DNA of 64,000 bases from Balneolaceae bacterium (GTDB lineage Bacteria; Bacteroidota; Rhodothermia; Balneolales; Balneolaceae): the NCBI GenBank assembly GCA_020832285.1, contig JAFIFB010000008.1, positions 59,838 to 123,837 of the forward strand, written 5' to 3'. The translations under genes and the position numbers were made by a program. Each line of letters opens with the position of its first letter. Positions within the stretch are counted from its first letter, which is position 1. Shown one piece after another: positions 1-7,653 of the stretch. A model generated the notes under the pieces. It saw only the letters and a list, made by a program, of their open reading frames with translations, had not been told where the DNA came from and did no database searches.

Positions 1-963
1 GATGCCATCCGCCTGGTAATGGATATCGAAAATGTGGTGGTGATTATCGGGATTGACCATCGCATTGCCTTCCGTGCTGTGGAAAAACAGTATGTAGACC
101 TGGCCGATGATGAGCGTACCTCTGCCGATATTGCCCGGGACTATCTCGGGAAAATCATTCAGCTTCCGGTGATGTTGAATCAGCCGGGTGAAAACGAACT
201 GGCAAATTTTATTTCAAACTCCCTTTTTAAAGGTGTGGAAGATCCGCCAAAACCAAAAGATCAGAAAGAAAAAACAGAGAAGAATGAGATCTCAAAAACT
301 GTTGATGAAACTGTAGTAGCAGTTGAAAAAGCAGATGGTGACACTGCCATGCCGGAAGAAAAGATAAAGAGTGAGAATGATAGTGATGAACCAAAACTGA
401 CAAATAGCGATATTACCAAGCCGGTTCAAATTTCTGAGGAAAAGGTTGATGTAAGCCGTGAAGTTGCCCTCACAAACGACATGGCCGAAACCGGTGATGA
501 AAAAGACTATTTTAGCGAATTGTGCAAACTTTTTGGCCTGCACAACCCGAGGCAGCTCATCCGCCTCAGAAACTGCTACCGGCTGCTTAAGCGGATCTAC
601 AACCCAAGCGAAAAAGAGTGGAAACCAAAAATGGCCATGTTGTTCTGGCTGGAATTTCTCTACGGGCAGCAACATGAAGATCGTATCAGAATTGAGAAGT
701 GTATGCTGGCAAAAGACGCCGATTCATTAGCAGAATGTTTAACAAACGAAAGAGTTCAATCTGAACAAATTGCCCAATGGTTAAAGGGCCAATTCAAACT
801 CGAAAACGACAATTTTAATTTTTACACACAAATTGAAAGAAAAGTGAAACGCCTGGTACTACCGCACAGTGAAAGCGCCAAGAGAGCAAAGGAAGAAGAA
901 CATACAGACATCGATGAGATAAAAAGCCATCAGCATGAGGATTCAAGCAAATCAAACCAGTGA
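1..963 (+). CDS. KAP-family P-loop NTPase, C-terminal part (5' end outside window)
   Basis: The frame is open from base 1 (D-A-I-R-L-V before the first internal Met at base 19), so this is the 3' part of a longer gene. The visible start, a hydrophobic VVVIIGID strand followed by an RAVEKQY helix and a LGKIIQLPV segment, resembles the region after Walker B in KAP (Kidins220/PifA) NTPases. These are membrane-associated STAND-like ATPases of poorly known bacterial role. A Lys/Glu-rich low-complexity linker (about residues 70-150 of the visible part) separates it from a helical C-terminal domain. Walker A and the membrane segments must lie upstream. Family call is from pattern recognition only. 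Confidence 0.6.
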   Translation, partial: DAIRLVMDIENVVVIIGIDHRIAFRAVEKQYVDLADDERTSADIARDYLGKIIQLPVMLNQPGENELANFISNSLFKGVEDPPKPKDQKEKTEKNEISKTVDETVVAVEKADGDTAMPEEKIKSENDSDEPKLTNSDITKPVQISEEKVDVSREVALTNDMAETGDEKDYFSELCKLFGLHNPRQLIRLRNCYRLLKRIYNPSEKEWKPKMAMLFWLEFLYGQQHEDRIRIEKCMLAKDADSLAECLTNERVQSEQIAQWLKGQFKLENDNFNFYTQIERKVKRLVLPHSESAKRAKEEEHTDIDEIKSHQHEDSSKSNQ

Positions 964-1044
964 GCAAGTCTTCGGATTAGTCCTTTTTGATGTATCTTGC
1001 CGATGGAAATCGAAATAAAACCGATTAACTATATTTTGTGAATA

Positions 1045-2349
1045 ATGCAGGTTAAAAAATTCACTCCTTTGAAAGCATTGAAAATTATCGGATTGACTCT
1101 TCTTTATCTCTTCTCAGGTGCTTTAATTTTCGCACTTTTCACTGGATTACTTTGGATAACAAATGGCTACCTTCACGGCTACCCGGCATTTGGAATTACA
1201 TTCGCGGCGGGATTTGGAATGGCATTGTTTGTAGCAAGAAGGGAACTGAGCTTAATCGGGAAAATGCTGCGAATGGCTCCATTAGTGATTGCGTTTCTGC
1301 TTGCGGCCTGGTCAGTTGTACCGCTTAAACAGTTTGACTTTCCCATTTACCCGGATGATCCCCGCTTCGAAATGTGGGATTTGGGGGGTGACCGTACTGT
1401 TTCCGTTTCTCAGCACCTGCCGTCTGAGAATACAGAGCCGAGGGAGGAGACTATTCTCTTTATACATGGCGGCCCGGGGGCATATGTGCGCGATTTTGAC
1501 CGTGACTTTATTTCCGGATTTTCTGATGAAGGATTTCGGGTGGTTATTTATGACCAGGTGGGTGCCGGCCATTCACCCACTGTAGACCTTTCCGAATATT
1601 CACACCAGGGAAATGTGGACGATCTCAAGGAAGTAATTAAAAAGATTGATACTCCTGTCATTTTATTTGGCCAGTCCTATGGAGCAGCTTTGGCTACATC
1701 ATTTCTGGCTGACTATGGAGAACGTTTTGATGTTCGCCAAATCATATTTACCGAACCAGGTCCGCTGCCAGGTGCAGATATAGATTCAGACCATCCTCAC
1801 TTTAAAAAGAAAACAACAAAAGCTGAGAATGTGGACGGGCTGGAATTCCATGATGTAATCCGTTCTCCAAGACTTCTGCTTGCCATGATACTTCCAACCG
1901 ACAATCGGTTCGTGGGGCAGAAAGAGGTTTTATATTCATTTGGACCCGACCTTCAGAAAAAAGCAGTTAGTAATTCCTATTGCAGGGAACATGAAGATCA
2001 GCTTCTTGAATTTGAACACCTTCCTGTAAATCTATTAGCTACCATGATTATTCGGGAAACTTTCATGGAAGCGGAAAAGCCTGATCTTCGTGAACTTGGC
2101 ATACCTGTGTTGCTGCTTCTTGGTGAATGCAGCTACGTTCCGCGCGGATTTGCGATGGAGTATTTCGACCATTATTCCATTAGCCGAAGCCATCTTATCC
2201 GCAATGTCGGGCACATACTCTGGGCAACACCTGAGGGCCGCTCCATCACTCACAAAGCCATCATGAGCTTTATTGATGAAGGCGAAATGCCACTGAAAAA
2301 CAAACCCACCTATGAAACTCGAATTCAATTTATTGAAGAGGGGTTATGA
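1045..2349 (+). CDS. Membrane-anchored alpha/beta hydrolase (prolyl aminopeptidase-like)
   Basis: A 434-residue protein. Three hydrophobic helices (about residues 10-38, 44-64, 78-93) anchor an alpha/beta-hydrolase domain. HGGPG at 141-145 is the oxyanion-hole motif typical of proline iminopeptidases. GQSYG places the nucleophile at Ser211, and NVGH places the catalytic His at 390. The expected acid position carries Glu361 (LLLGEC) rather than the common Asp. Substrate is unknown; the fold favours an N-terminal proline peptidase or related amidase/esterase facing the periplasm or cytoplasm. It stands alone on the plus strand with about 280 bp of AT-rich DNA downstream. The hydrolase fold is secure, the exact activity is not. 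Confidence 0.75.
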   Translation: MQVKKFTPLKALKIIGLTLLYLFSGALIFALFTGLLWITNGYLHGYPAFGITFAAGFGMALFVARRELSLIGKMLRMAPLVIAFLLAAWSVVPLKQFDFPIYPDDPRFEMWDLGGDRTVSVSQHLPSENTEPREETILFIHGGPGAYVRDFDRDFISGFSDEGFRVVIYDQVGAGHSPTVDLSEYSHQGNVDDLKEVIKKIDTPVILFGQSYGAALATSFLADYGERFDVRQIIFTEPGPLPGADIDSDHPHFKKKTTKAENVDGLEFHDVIRSPRLLLAMILPTDNRFVGQKEVLYSFGPDLQKKAVSNSYCREHEDQLLEFEHLPVNLLATMIIRETFMEAEKPDLRELGIPVLLLLGECSYVPRGFAMEYFDHYSISRSHLIRNVGHILWATPEGRSITHKAIMSFIDEGEMPLKNKPTYETRIQFIEEGL

Positions 2350-2556
2350 CGGATAGCTGAGAATAGGTTCCGCACATTCCCTTGATGTTGTGTGAGATCA
2401 TCTGTCTAAAGCCATCTCTCTTTATTCACAGTGAAATTGTTAAAATTATTCGACTTATTTTTATGTAGAAATGGCCCTCTGCCATTGAAACACTGATTGC
2501 ATATTTATCAGCCTGGTTCATTTATAGCAGATTTAATAAAAAAACTAAAAATATTC

Positions 2557-2586
2557 TTGACCGGGATATTATTAACTGTGTATATT
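2557..2586 (+). promoter_or_regulatory. Possible sigma70-like promoter of the Rrf2 regulator gene
   Basis: TTGACC at 2557-2562 and TATATT at 2581-2586 are separated by 18 bp, 44 bp before the ATG at 2630. The -10-like box overlaps the dyad at 2583-2606, as expected for autorepression. Inference from sequence only; this phylum often uses a different promoter consensus. Confidence 0.4.
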
Positions 2587-2606
2587 AAGATAAAATAGTC
2601 TTAATA
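2583..2606. promoter_or_regulatory. Perfect dyad TATTAAGA-N8-TCTTAATA, candidate Rrf2 operator
   Basis: An 8-bp perfect inverted repeat with an 8-bp spacer sits between the possible -10 box and the start of the Rrf2 gene. The core AAGA-N8-TCTT recurs at 3102-3117, before the cytochrome c/nosZ genes. Rrf2 proteins bind such AT-rich dyads as dimers, so this is a plausible autoregulatory site. Confidence 0.5.
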
Positions 2607-2629
2607 CCATTACTTCAGATTTCAACCTC

Positions 2630-3082
2630 ATGCTCTTATCAAAATCGTGTATTTACGCACTCAGGGCTTCTGTGCTGATTGCATCCAAAAAAAACGATGG
2701 TTTCATTACCATTCGCGAGCTGAGTGATGAGTTGAATATCTCGTTTCACTTTTTGACCAAGGTATTGCAGGAGATGACAAAAGCAGAGCTTCTGGAATCG
2801 TACAAGGGTCCGAATGGCGGGGTAAAACTGGCCAGGCCGGCAAACAAAATTACATTCATGGATGTCGTCGAATCTATCGATGGCAATTATATGATTAATG
2901 AATGTGTGCTTGGTTTGCCCGGATGCGGAGTTATGAAACCCTGTGCGCTTCATGATCAGTGGTCAGTTTTAAAAACAGATATCATCAATATGATGAATGA
3001 GTACAATCTGGAAGCGATCGCAAAAAACAGGGAATTGCAGCGATCCTTTGAAAGGAAAAGTGCTCAATTAGCAAATTTGTAA
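2630..3082 (+). CDS. Rrf2-family Fe-S transcriptional regulator (NsrR/IscR-like)
   Basis: A 150-residue winged-helix protein typical of Rrf2 regulators: N-terminal MLLSKSCIYALRA, recognition region ISFHFLTKVLQEM, wing KGPNGGVKLARP. Cys92, Cys99 and Cys105, with His108 two residues later, form the usual cluster-binding loop. Family members use a 2Fe-2S or 4Fe-4S cluster to sense NO, O2 or iron-sulfur status. The gene lies 48 bp upstream of the cytochrome c/nosZ genes on the same strand, so it probably controls nitrous oxide respiration, most likely as an NO-responsive NsrR-type repressor. Matching dyads lie in front of itself and of the next gene. Ligand identity is inferred. Confidence 0.88.
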   Translation: MLLSKSCIYALRASVLIASKKNDGFITIRELSDELNISFHFLTKVLQEMTKAELLESYKGPNGGVKLARPANKITFMDVVESIDGNYMINECVLGLPGCGVMKPCALHDQWSVLKTDIINMMNEYNLEAIAKNRELQRSFERKSAQLANL

Positions 3083-3101
3083 CCTTTTTTTGAATTATTA
3101 A

Positions 3102-3117
3102 AAGACATAATACTCTT
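3102..3117. promoter_or_regulatory. Second AAGA-N8-TCTT dyad upstream of the nos operon
   Basis: AAGA (3102-3105) and TCTT (3114-3117) have the same 8-bp spacing as the dyad before the Rrf2 gene, and both have AT flanks. The spacer contains CATAAT, which could be a -10 hexamer. It ends 13 bp before the ATG at 3131, a good position for repression. Confidence 0.45.
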
Positions 3118-3130
3118 AAATCTAATTACT

Positions 3131-3610
3131 ATGACCTCTATTAAAAACCTACTCACAACATTCATTTTTTTAGTTCTGGCTTTTTCTTTTACTGCCTGCG
3201 GAGGGGAAGAGAGAGCTGATAGAACCAGCCAGCCTGACACCCAGGAGGAAGGGTTAACTGAATTTGAACTGGAACACGGAATTGGCCCTATTACCGAAAA
3301 AATTACTCTGGATGATGAACTGGACCCTGAAAAAATTGAAAAAGGACGGAATATCTACGAGATGAAATGTGAAATGTGCCACAATATGCAGGGGCGTATG
3401 GTAGGCCCACCGCTAGCGGGTGTTACTGAAACCCGCACTCCTGAATTTATAATGAACTTCATTCTGAACCCGCGGGAAAATATAGACAGACATCCTGTCG
3501 GTCAGGCTCTACTGCGAGAATATTTAACACAAATGCCCTATCAAAATGTAAGTGAAGAAGATGCAAGAGCACTTGTTGAATTTATGCGAGACTATGATGC
3601 AAACCTTTAA
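3131..3610 (+). CDS. Cytochrome c lipoprotein, likely electron donor to NosZ
   Basis: A 159-residue protein with a lipoprotein signal (TAC, lipidated Cys23), an acidic linker and one c-type heme domain. The heme is attached at Cys80-E-M-Cys83-His84, and Met135 (TQMPYQNVSEED) is the likely sixth ligand. Small membrane-tethered monoheme cytochromes are common in clade II nos clusters, where they are thought to carry electrons from the quinol pool to NosZ. It is 33 bp upstream of nosZ and probably cotranscribed with it. The specific donor role is inferred from position. Confidence 0.88.
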   Translation: MTSIKNLLTTFIFLVLAFSFTACGGEERADRTSQPDTQEEGLTEFELEHGIGPITEKITLDDELDPEKIEKGRNIYEMKCEMCHNMQGRMVGPPLAGVTETRTPEFIMNFILNPRENIDRHPVGQALLREYLTQMPYQNVSEEDARALVEFMRDYDANL

Positions 3611-3643
3611 TGAATAACATCCAAACCACTAAAAACCAATACA

Positions 3644-5620
3644 ATGAAAAAAGATAAAACACAAAAACTACGCAGCCTTTTTGTCGGTATAGGCTTGATT
3701 GCTGCAGCCGGACTTATCTTGGCGGGATGTCCATCCCAGCAGGGTATGATGGATACGCGGGAAGCCGCCCAAAAAGTGTATGTAGCTCCGGGAGAGCACG
3801 ACGAATACTACGGTTTCTTCTCGGGTGGATATAGCGGACAGCTCAGTGTCTGGGGGCTTCCTTCAGGCCGTTTTCTGAAAGTGATTCCAGTATTTTCACA
3901 GGACCCTGAAACCGGTTACGGATACTCTGAAGAGACCAAACCACTTCTGCAAACAAGCTATGGATTTATCCCCTGGGATGATTCTCACCATCCGCATATA
4001 TCACAAACCAATGGTGATGCGGACGGCCGTTGGATCTACATAAATGCAAACAATACGCCGCGAATTGCCCGTATTGACTTGCAGACATTTGAAACCAAAG
4101 AGATTCTGGAACTTCCCAACACTGGCGGTAATCACGCTTCATCGTTTGTTACTTCCAATTCGGAGTATGTAATCGGTGCAACTCGTTTCAGTATCCCTTA
4201 TGAGATGGATCTGGACGTACCGATTGACAGTTACAGCGAGGAATTCCGCGGTGCCCTCTCTTTCATTGAGCTGGACCCCGAGACCGGTATGATGAATATG
4301 GGCTTCCAAATCATCGTACCCCCGTATAACTACGACCTCGGCCGTGCCGGAAAAGGGGTTTCTGAGGACTGGGTATTCTTCACCACATATAACACGGAAG
4401 AAGCTCACACCATGCTTGAGGTAAATGCTTCAAGAAATGATAAAGATTACATAGCTGCTGTTAACTGGAGACGCGCTGCCGAACTGGTTAGCAATGGTCA
4501 CGGTGAAACCATGAGTGCCGAGTATTATCATAACTATTACGAAGGCAATCAGGGATTCGCAATCAACGATGTAAAAGACCAGGTAACCGTACTTACACCG
4601 GAAGATGGCCAGGAATTCATCTACTTCCTGCCCACACCCAAATCTCCGCACGGTGTGGATATTGATCCCACTGGAGAATACATCGCTGCAGGCGGTAAAC
4701 TTGCCACTGTGATTCCGGTTCATTCGTTCAGCAGAATGATCGAAGCTATCGAAAACCGCGATTTTGAAGGAAATGTGGAAAATATCCCTATCCTGAGTTA
4801 TGACGCAACCATCGCAGGTGAAGTTGAAAATCCGGGATTAGGCCCGCTTCACACCGAATTTGATGGCCGCGGCTATGCCTACACCTCGGTTTACATCTCA
4901 TCAGAGATCGTAAAATGGTCTCTCGAAACCTTTGAAGTAGTTGACAGAATTGACGCCTACTACTCCATCGGCCACCTGATGATTACTGGCGGCGACACCA
5001 AAAATCCCGATGCGCGATACCTCGTTGGCCTCACCAAGACGGCCAAAGACCGCTATTTGCCAACCGGACCAAAGCAGAACCACCCGGCTCAGCTTTATGA
5101 TATTTCCGGCGACAGAATGGAACTTCTGCTTGATTTTCCAACCATTGGAGAACCGCATTACGCACAAGCAATCCGCGCTGATAAAATCACACAAAATGTG
5201 AAGCAGATTTACGAGATGGAAGAAAATGACCATCCACATGCACTGCTGCGAATCGCCGATAATCGTGTTGAGCGGGATGGAGACGTGGTACGAATCTACA
5301 TGGGTTCAACCCGAAGCCACTTCCGGCCTGATAACATCGAAGGAATTCGCGTAGGCGATACCGTTTACATCCACCTGACCAACCTTGAGCAGGAGTGGGA
5401 TGTGGTGCACGGGATCGCTGTGAAAGGTGCTCAGAATTCAGAAATCCTGGTGGCTCCCGGACAGACCAAAACACTCAAGTGGGAGCCGACAAGAACAGGA
5501 ATCTATCCGTTCTACTGCACGGCCTTCTGCTCGGCACTCCATCAGGAGATGCAGGGATACATTCGGGTTTCGGCAGCTGACTCGGACGTTTCCCTTGTCT
5601 GGAGAACAGGTACCAATTAA
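3644..5620 (+). CDS. nosZ: Nitrous oxide reductase, clade II-type, probable lipoprotein
   Basis: A 658-residue periplasmic copper enzyme reducing N2O to N2. The N-terminal beta-propeller supplies the CuZ histidines: HHPH at 115-118, the NHAS, PHGVD and GPLHTEF segments, and IGHLMITGGD further on. The C-terminal cupredoxin carries the CuA site with Cys625, Cys629, His633 and Met636 (CTAFCSALHQEM). The signal peptide lacks a twin-arginine motif. It ends in a lipobox, LAGC, with Cys29, suggesting Sec export and lipidation, unlike the Tat-exported clade I enzymes. Two GC-rich hairpins follow the stop codon. Assignment is very secure; lipidation is a prediction. Confidence 0.97.
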   Translation: MKKDKTQKLRSLFVGIGLIAAAGLILAGCPSQQGMMDTREAAQKVYVAPGEHDEYYGFFSGGYSGQLSVWGLPSGRFLKVIPVFSQDPETGYGYSEETKPLLQTSYGFIPWDDSHHPHISQTNGDADGRWIYINANNTPRIARIDLQTFETKEILELPNTGGNHASSFVTSNSEYVIGATRFSIPYEMDLDVPIDSYSEEFRGALSFIELDPETGMMNMGFQIIVPPYNYDLGRAGKGVSEDWVFFTTYNTEEAHTMLEVNASRNDKDYIAAVNWRRAAELVSNGHGETMSAEYYHNYYEGNQGFAINDVKDQVTVLTPEDGQEFIYFLPTPKSPHGVDIDPTGEYIAAGGKLATVIPVHSFSRMIEAIENRDFEGNVENIPILSYDATIAGEVENPGLGPLHTEFDGRGYAYTSVYISSEIVKWSLETFEVVDRIDAYYSIGHLMITGGDTKNPDARYLVGLTKTAKDRYLPTGPKQNHPAQLYDISGDRMELLLDFPTIGEPHYAQAIRADKITQNVKQIYEMEENDHPHALLRIADNRVERDGDVVRIYMGSTRSHFRPDNIEGIRVGDTVYIHLTNLEQEWDVVHGIAVKGAQNSEILVAPGQTKTLKWEPTRTGIYPFYCTAFCSALHQEMQGYIRVSAADSDVSLVWRTGTN

Positions 5621-5635
5621 CGCTTTATCCCTCAG

Positions 5636-5653
5636 CCCGGTGTGAAAACCGGG
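5636..5653 (+). terminator. Small hairpin after nosZ
   Basis: CCCGGT (5636-5641) pairs with ACCGGG (5648-5653) around a 6-nt loop, 15 nt after the nosZ stop codon. No T-run follows. It is the first of two tandem hairpins and may protect the nosZ mRNA end rather than terminate transcription. Confidence 0.4.
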
Positions 5654-5673
5654 TGTAGTTGATCCCAAAGCAA

Positions 5674-5704
5674 CCCGGGTCCGGTTTCAAAAACCGGACC
5701 CGGG
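5674..5704 (+). terminator. Strong 14-bp hairpin between nosZ and the accessory genes
   Basis: CCCGGGTCCGGTTT (5674-5687) is perfectly complementary to 5691-5704, with a 3-nt CAA loop. The tract that follows (AATTTAAAAC) is not a T-run, so intrinsic termination is uncertain. A stem this stable probably acts as partial terminator or 3' stabiliser and lowers expression of the accessory genes relative to nosZ. Confidence 0.6.
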
Positions 5705-5808
5705 AATTTAAAACAGACGGTCTTTTACTTAGTGAAATCTCCCTGCCTCTAAAGAGTAAGGAAATAAATTTCATCAATTAAAACACTTTCAAAAGAATCA
5801 TAAATAAA

Positions 5809-6402
5809 ATGAAAACTGAATCAAGAATAGCAATGGGATTAGCGGCGATGCTGCTGGCAGGCCTGTTTTATTTTCCATTTTGGACCATCGATATGTCTGC
5901 ACCACAGTATCCTGAAGGAATTGGCATGTACATTCACATCGATGATGTAACCGGCCATAAAAGGCACGACTTACAGAGTATTAATACGCTGAACCATTAC
6001 ATCGGAATGGCAGAAATTCACAGGGAGGATTTCTGGGAGTTTGATGTGATGCCCTGGGTTATCGGATTTTTAATTGTTTTTGGCTTAATCGCTGCTGCTA
6101 TCGGAAGCATGAAACTGGTGATTACCTGGATTATACTAATGGTGATCCTGGGAGTTGCCGGACTGGTAGATTTTTACCTGTGGGGCCACGAATACGGAAA
6201 TAATTTGAGCCCGGATGCCCCGATTAAAGTACCGGGCATGACCTATCAGCCCCCGCTGATCGGATGCAAGCAGTTGCTGAATATCAATGCCTGCTCATGG
6301 CCCTATACAGGTTCTATTTTTATCGGTCTGTCGATGCTGTTTGCCGGAGGGGTCATATGGTATGAAAATAAGTTTATTAACAAATCAGATGAAGATAGCT
6401 GA
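5809..6402 (+). CDS. Nos-cluster integral membrane protein of unknown function
   Basis: A 197-residue protein with about four membrane helices: residues 8-26, 81-101, 104-124 and 171-187. A periplasmic-type loop between helices 1 and 2 contains several His residues (MYIHIDD, GHKRHD, NHYIGM, EIHRED). A second loop contains two Cys (GCKQLL, ACSWPY). It lies between nosZ and the NosL-like genes. Clade II nos clusters often carry small membrane proteins such as NosB here, but I cannot show homology. The His/Met/Cys-rich loops would suit copper handling or electron transfer; that is inference. Confidence 0.72.
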   Translation: MKTESRIAMGLAAMLLAGLFYFPFWTIDMSAPQYPEGIGMYIHIDDVTGHKRHDLQSINTLNHYIGMAEIHREDFWEFDVMPWVIGFLIVFGLIAAAIGSMKLVITWIILMVILGVAGLVDFYLWGHEYGNNLSPDAPIKVPGMTYQPPLIGCKQLLNINACSWPYTGSIFIGLSMLFAGGVIWYENKFINKSDEDS

Positions 6403-6472
6403 AAAAATTTAACAAGAATATCCTCTCGAAAATGGCGAGGAAAGTAACAAAAAATAAACCTTTGGAATCAAC

Positions 6473-7012
6473 ATGAACTTCTTCAACTTAAAAATAATTA
6501 CCATCATCCTGACTGCAGGATTGGTTTGGATAGCAGCCGGTTGCGCGGAAAAATCTACCGAAAGGACTTCTGCTGATACCGCTGCTGTAGAGCAGGTCAG
6601 CTATGGAAATGACATTTGCGCCTTTAACGGAGAACTGATCGAAACAGAGCGCTACGGGGGCAGAATCGTGATGAACGATGGAACCATTCACAATTTCATG
6701 TCGGTGGAGTGTGTGGCCGGTTATTATCTGAAAATGGAGGATAAATCTGCGGTCGAATCGATCAAGATCACCGATTTTGTACACGGCAAAAAACTGATGC
6801 CGGTGGATGAACTGGCCTATCTGAAAAGCCACCTTCGACCCAGCCCAAACGGTATGTTTCTATCTGCAGTGGATGCATCTAACGAAAAAATGAAAACTTT
6901 TGTCTACGATGCATATCCCGGCCCGTACCTGCAATGGGATGAAGTCCTGGAGTTGGTGAGTGAGGAGTGGGAGATTGGAAAAGGCTCTGGTGATTTAACT
7001 GCAACCAATTAA
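6473..7012 (+). CDS. NosL-like lipoprotein, divergent metal motif
   Basis: A 179-residue lipoprotein (AAGC, Cys24). It follows the NosL pattern: a Cys motif near residue 49, a segment ending in SVEC (Cys80), an LRPSPNGMFLSAV stretch and a C-terminal WDEVLELVSEEW helix. NosL is a copper chaperone for NosZ maturation. Here the usual C-x-x-C-x-M is replaced by CAFNGEL, leaving a single Cys49 and no adjacent Met. It is immediately followed by a second, canonical NosL. Divergence suggests a different ligand set or a partner role. The family call is good, the function less so. Confidence 0.75.
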   Translation: MNFFNLKIITIILTAGLVWIAAGCAEKSTERTSADTAAVEQVSYGNDICAFNGELIETERYGGRIVMNDGTIHNFMSVECVAGYYLKMEDKSAVESIKITDFVHGKKLMPVDELAYLKSHLRPSPNGMFLSAVDASNEKMKTFVYDAYPGPYLQWDEVLELVSEEWEIGKGSGDLTATN

Positions 7013-7140
7013 GGTCTGTTCAAAAGCAAGGAGCCTCGGCGGAATGAATGGGATCAGCCCGGACGAAGTGCTTGAAAAACTGAAATTGAAATACTGAAAA
7101 GGCCATTTTGAATAATCATAATCAGAGTGGCTCAACAAAA

Positions 7141-7146
7141 AAGGAG
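7141..7146 (+). promoter_or_regulatory. Shine-Dalgarno site fixing the nosL start
   Basis: AAGGAG lies 6 nt before the ATG at 7153. It supports that start over the in-frame TTG at 7108, because the 7153 start also leaves a clean lipoprotein signal peptide. Confidence 0.7.
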
Positions 7147-7152
7147 AAAACC

Positions 7153-7641
7153 ATGAGGGGTAGATCTTTTTTACTTGTGATGCTATTGGCATCCCTTACA
7201 TTTATTACCGGCTGTGAGCCTAAACCGCAGCCCATCGAATTTGGTGGAGATCAGTGTGCGTACTGTCGCATGATGATTACCGAGCCTGAATTCGGTACCC
7301 AAACCCTGAACAATCAGGGACGGTCATTCAAGTTTGATTCCATCGAATGTATGGCTGCTTACGAACTGACCAACGACGATCCAGAAAATATCCACTCTTC
7401 GTGGGTACCCGATTTTCTGAACCGCGGGGAATGGCTGGAAGCGAGATCCGCTCTTTATCTTCACAGCGAAACACTCCGCAGCCCGATGGGCCTGAATCTT
7501 TCCTCCTATGAAAACAGGCAAACTGCAGAGGAGATGCGGCAGGAGTATGGCGGTGAAATCATAAGTTTTGATGAGGTGCTGCAAATCGTGGAGCAAGAAT
7601 GGCTCAGCGATAACAGTCACAGCTCACATGGACATCATTAG
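7153..7641 (+). CDS. nosL: NosL copper chaperone lipoprotein
   Basis: A 162-residue lipoprotein (FITGC, Cys21) with the NosL signature: Cys35-A-Y-Cys38-R-Met40-Met41 and FDSIEC (Cys66), followed by LRSPMGLNLSSY and a C-terminal FDEVLQIVEQEW helix. NosL binds Cu(I) in the periplasm and supplies copper for the CuZ site of NosZ. A His-rich C-terminus (SHSSHGHH) may add metal affinity. The start at 7153 is chosen for its Shine-Dalgarno site and signal peptide. It is followed 12 bp later by nosD. Confidence 0.9.
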   Translation: MRGRSFLLVMLLASLTFITGCEPKPQPIEFGGDQCAYCRMMITEPEFGTQTLNNQGRSFKFDSIECMAAYELTNDDPENIHSSWVPDFLNRGEWLEARSALYLHSETLRSPMGLNLSSYENRQTAEEMRQEYGGEIISFDEVLQIVEQEWLSDNSHSSHGHH

Positions 7642-7653
7642 AGGGAGATTATT

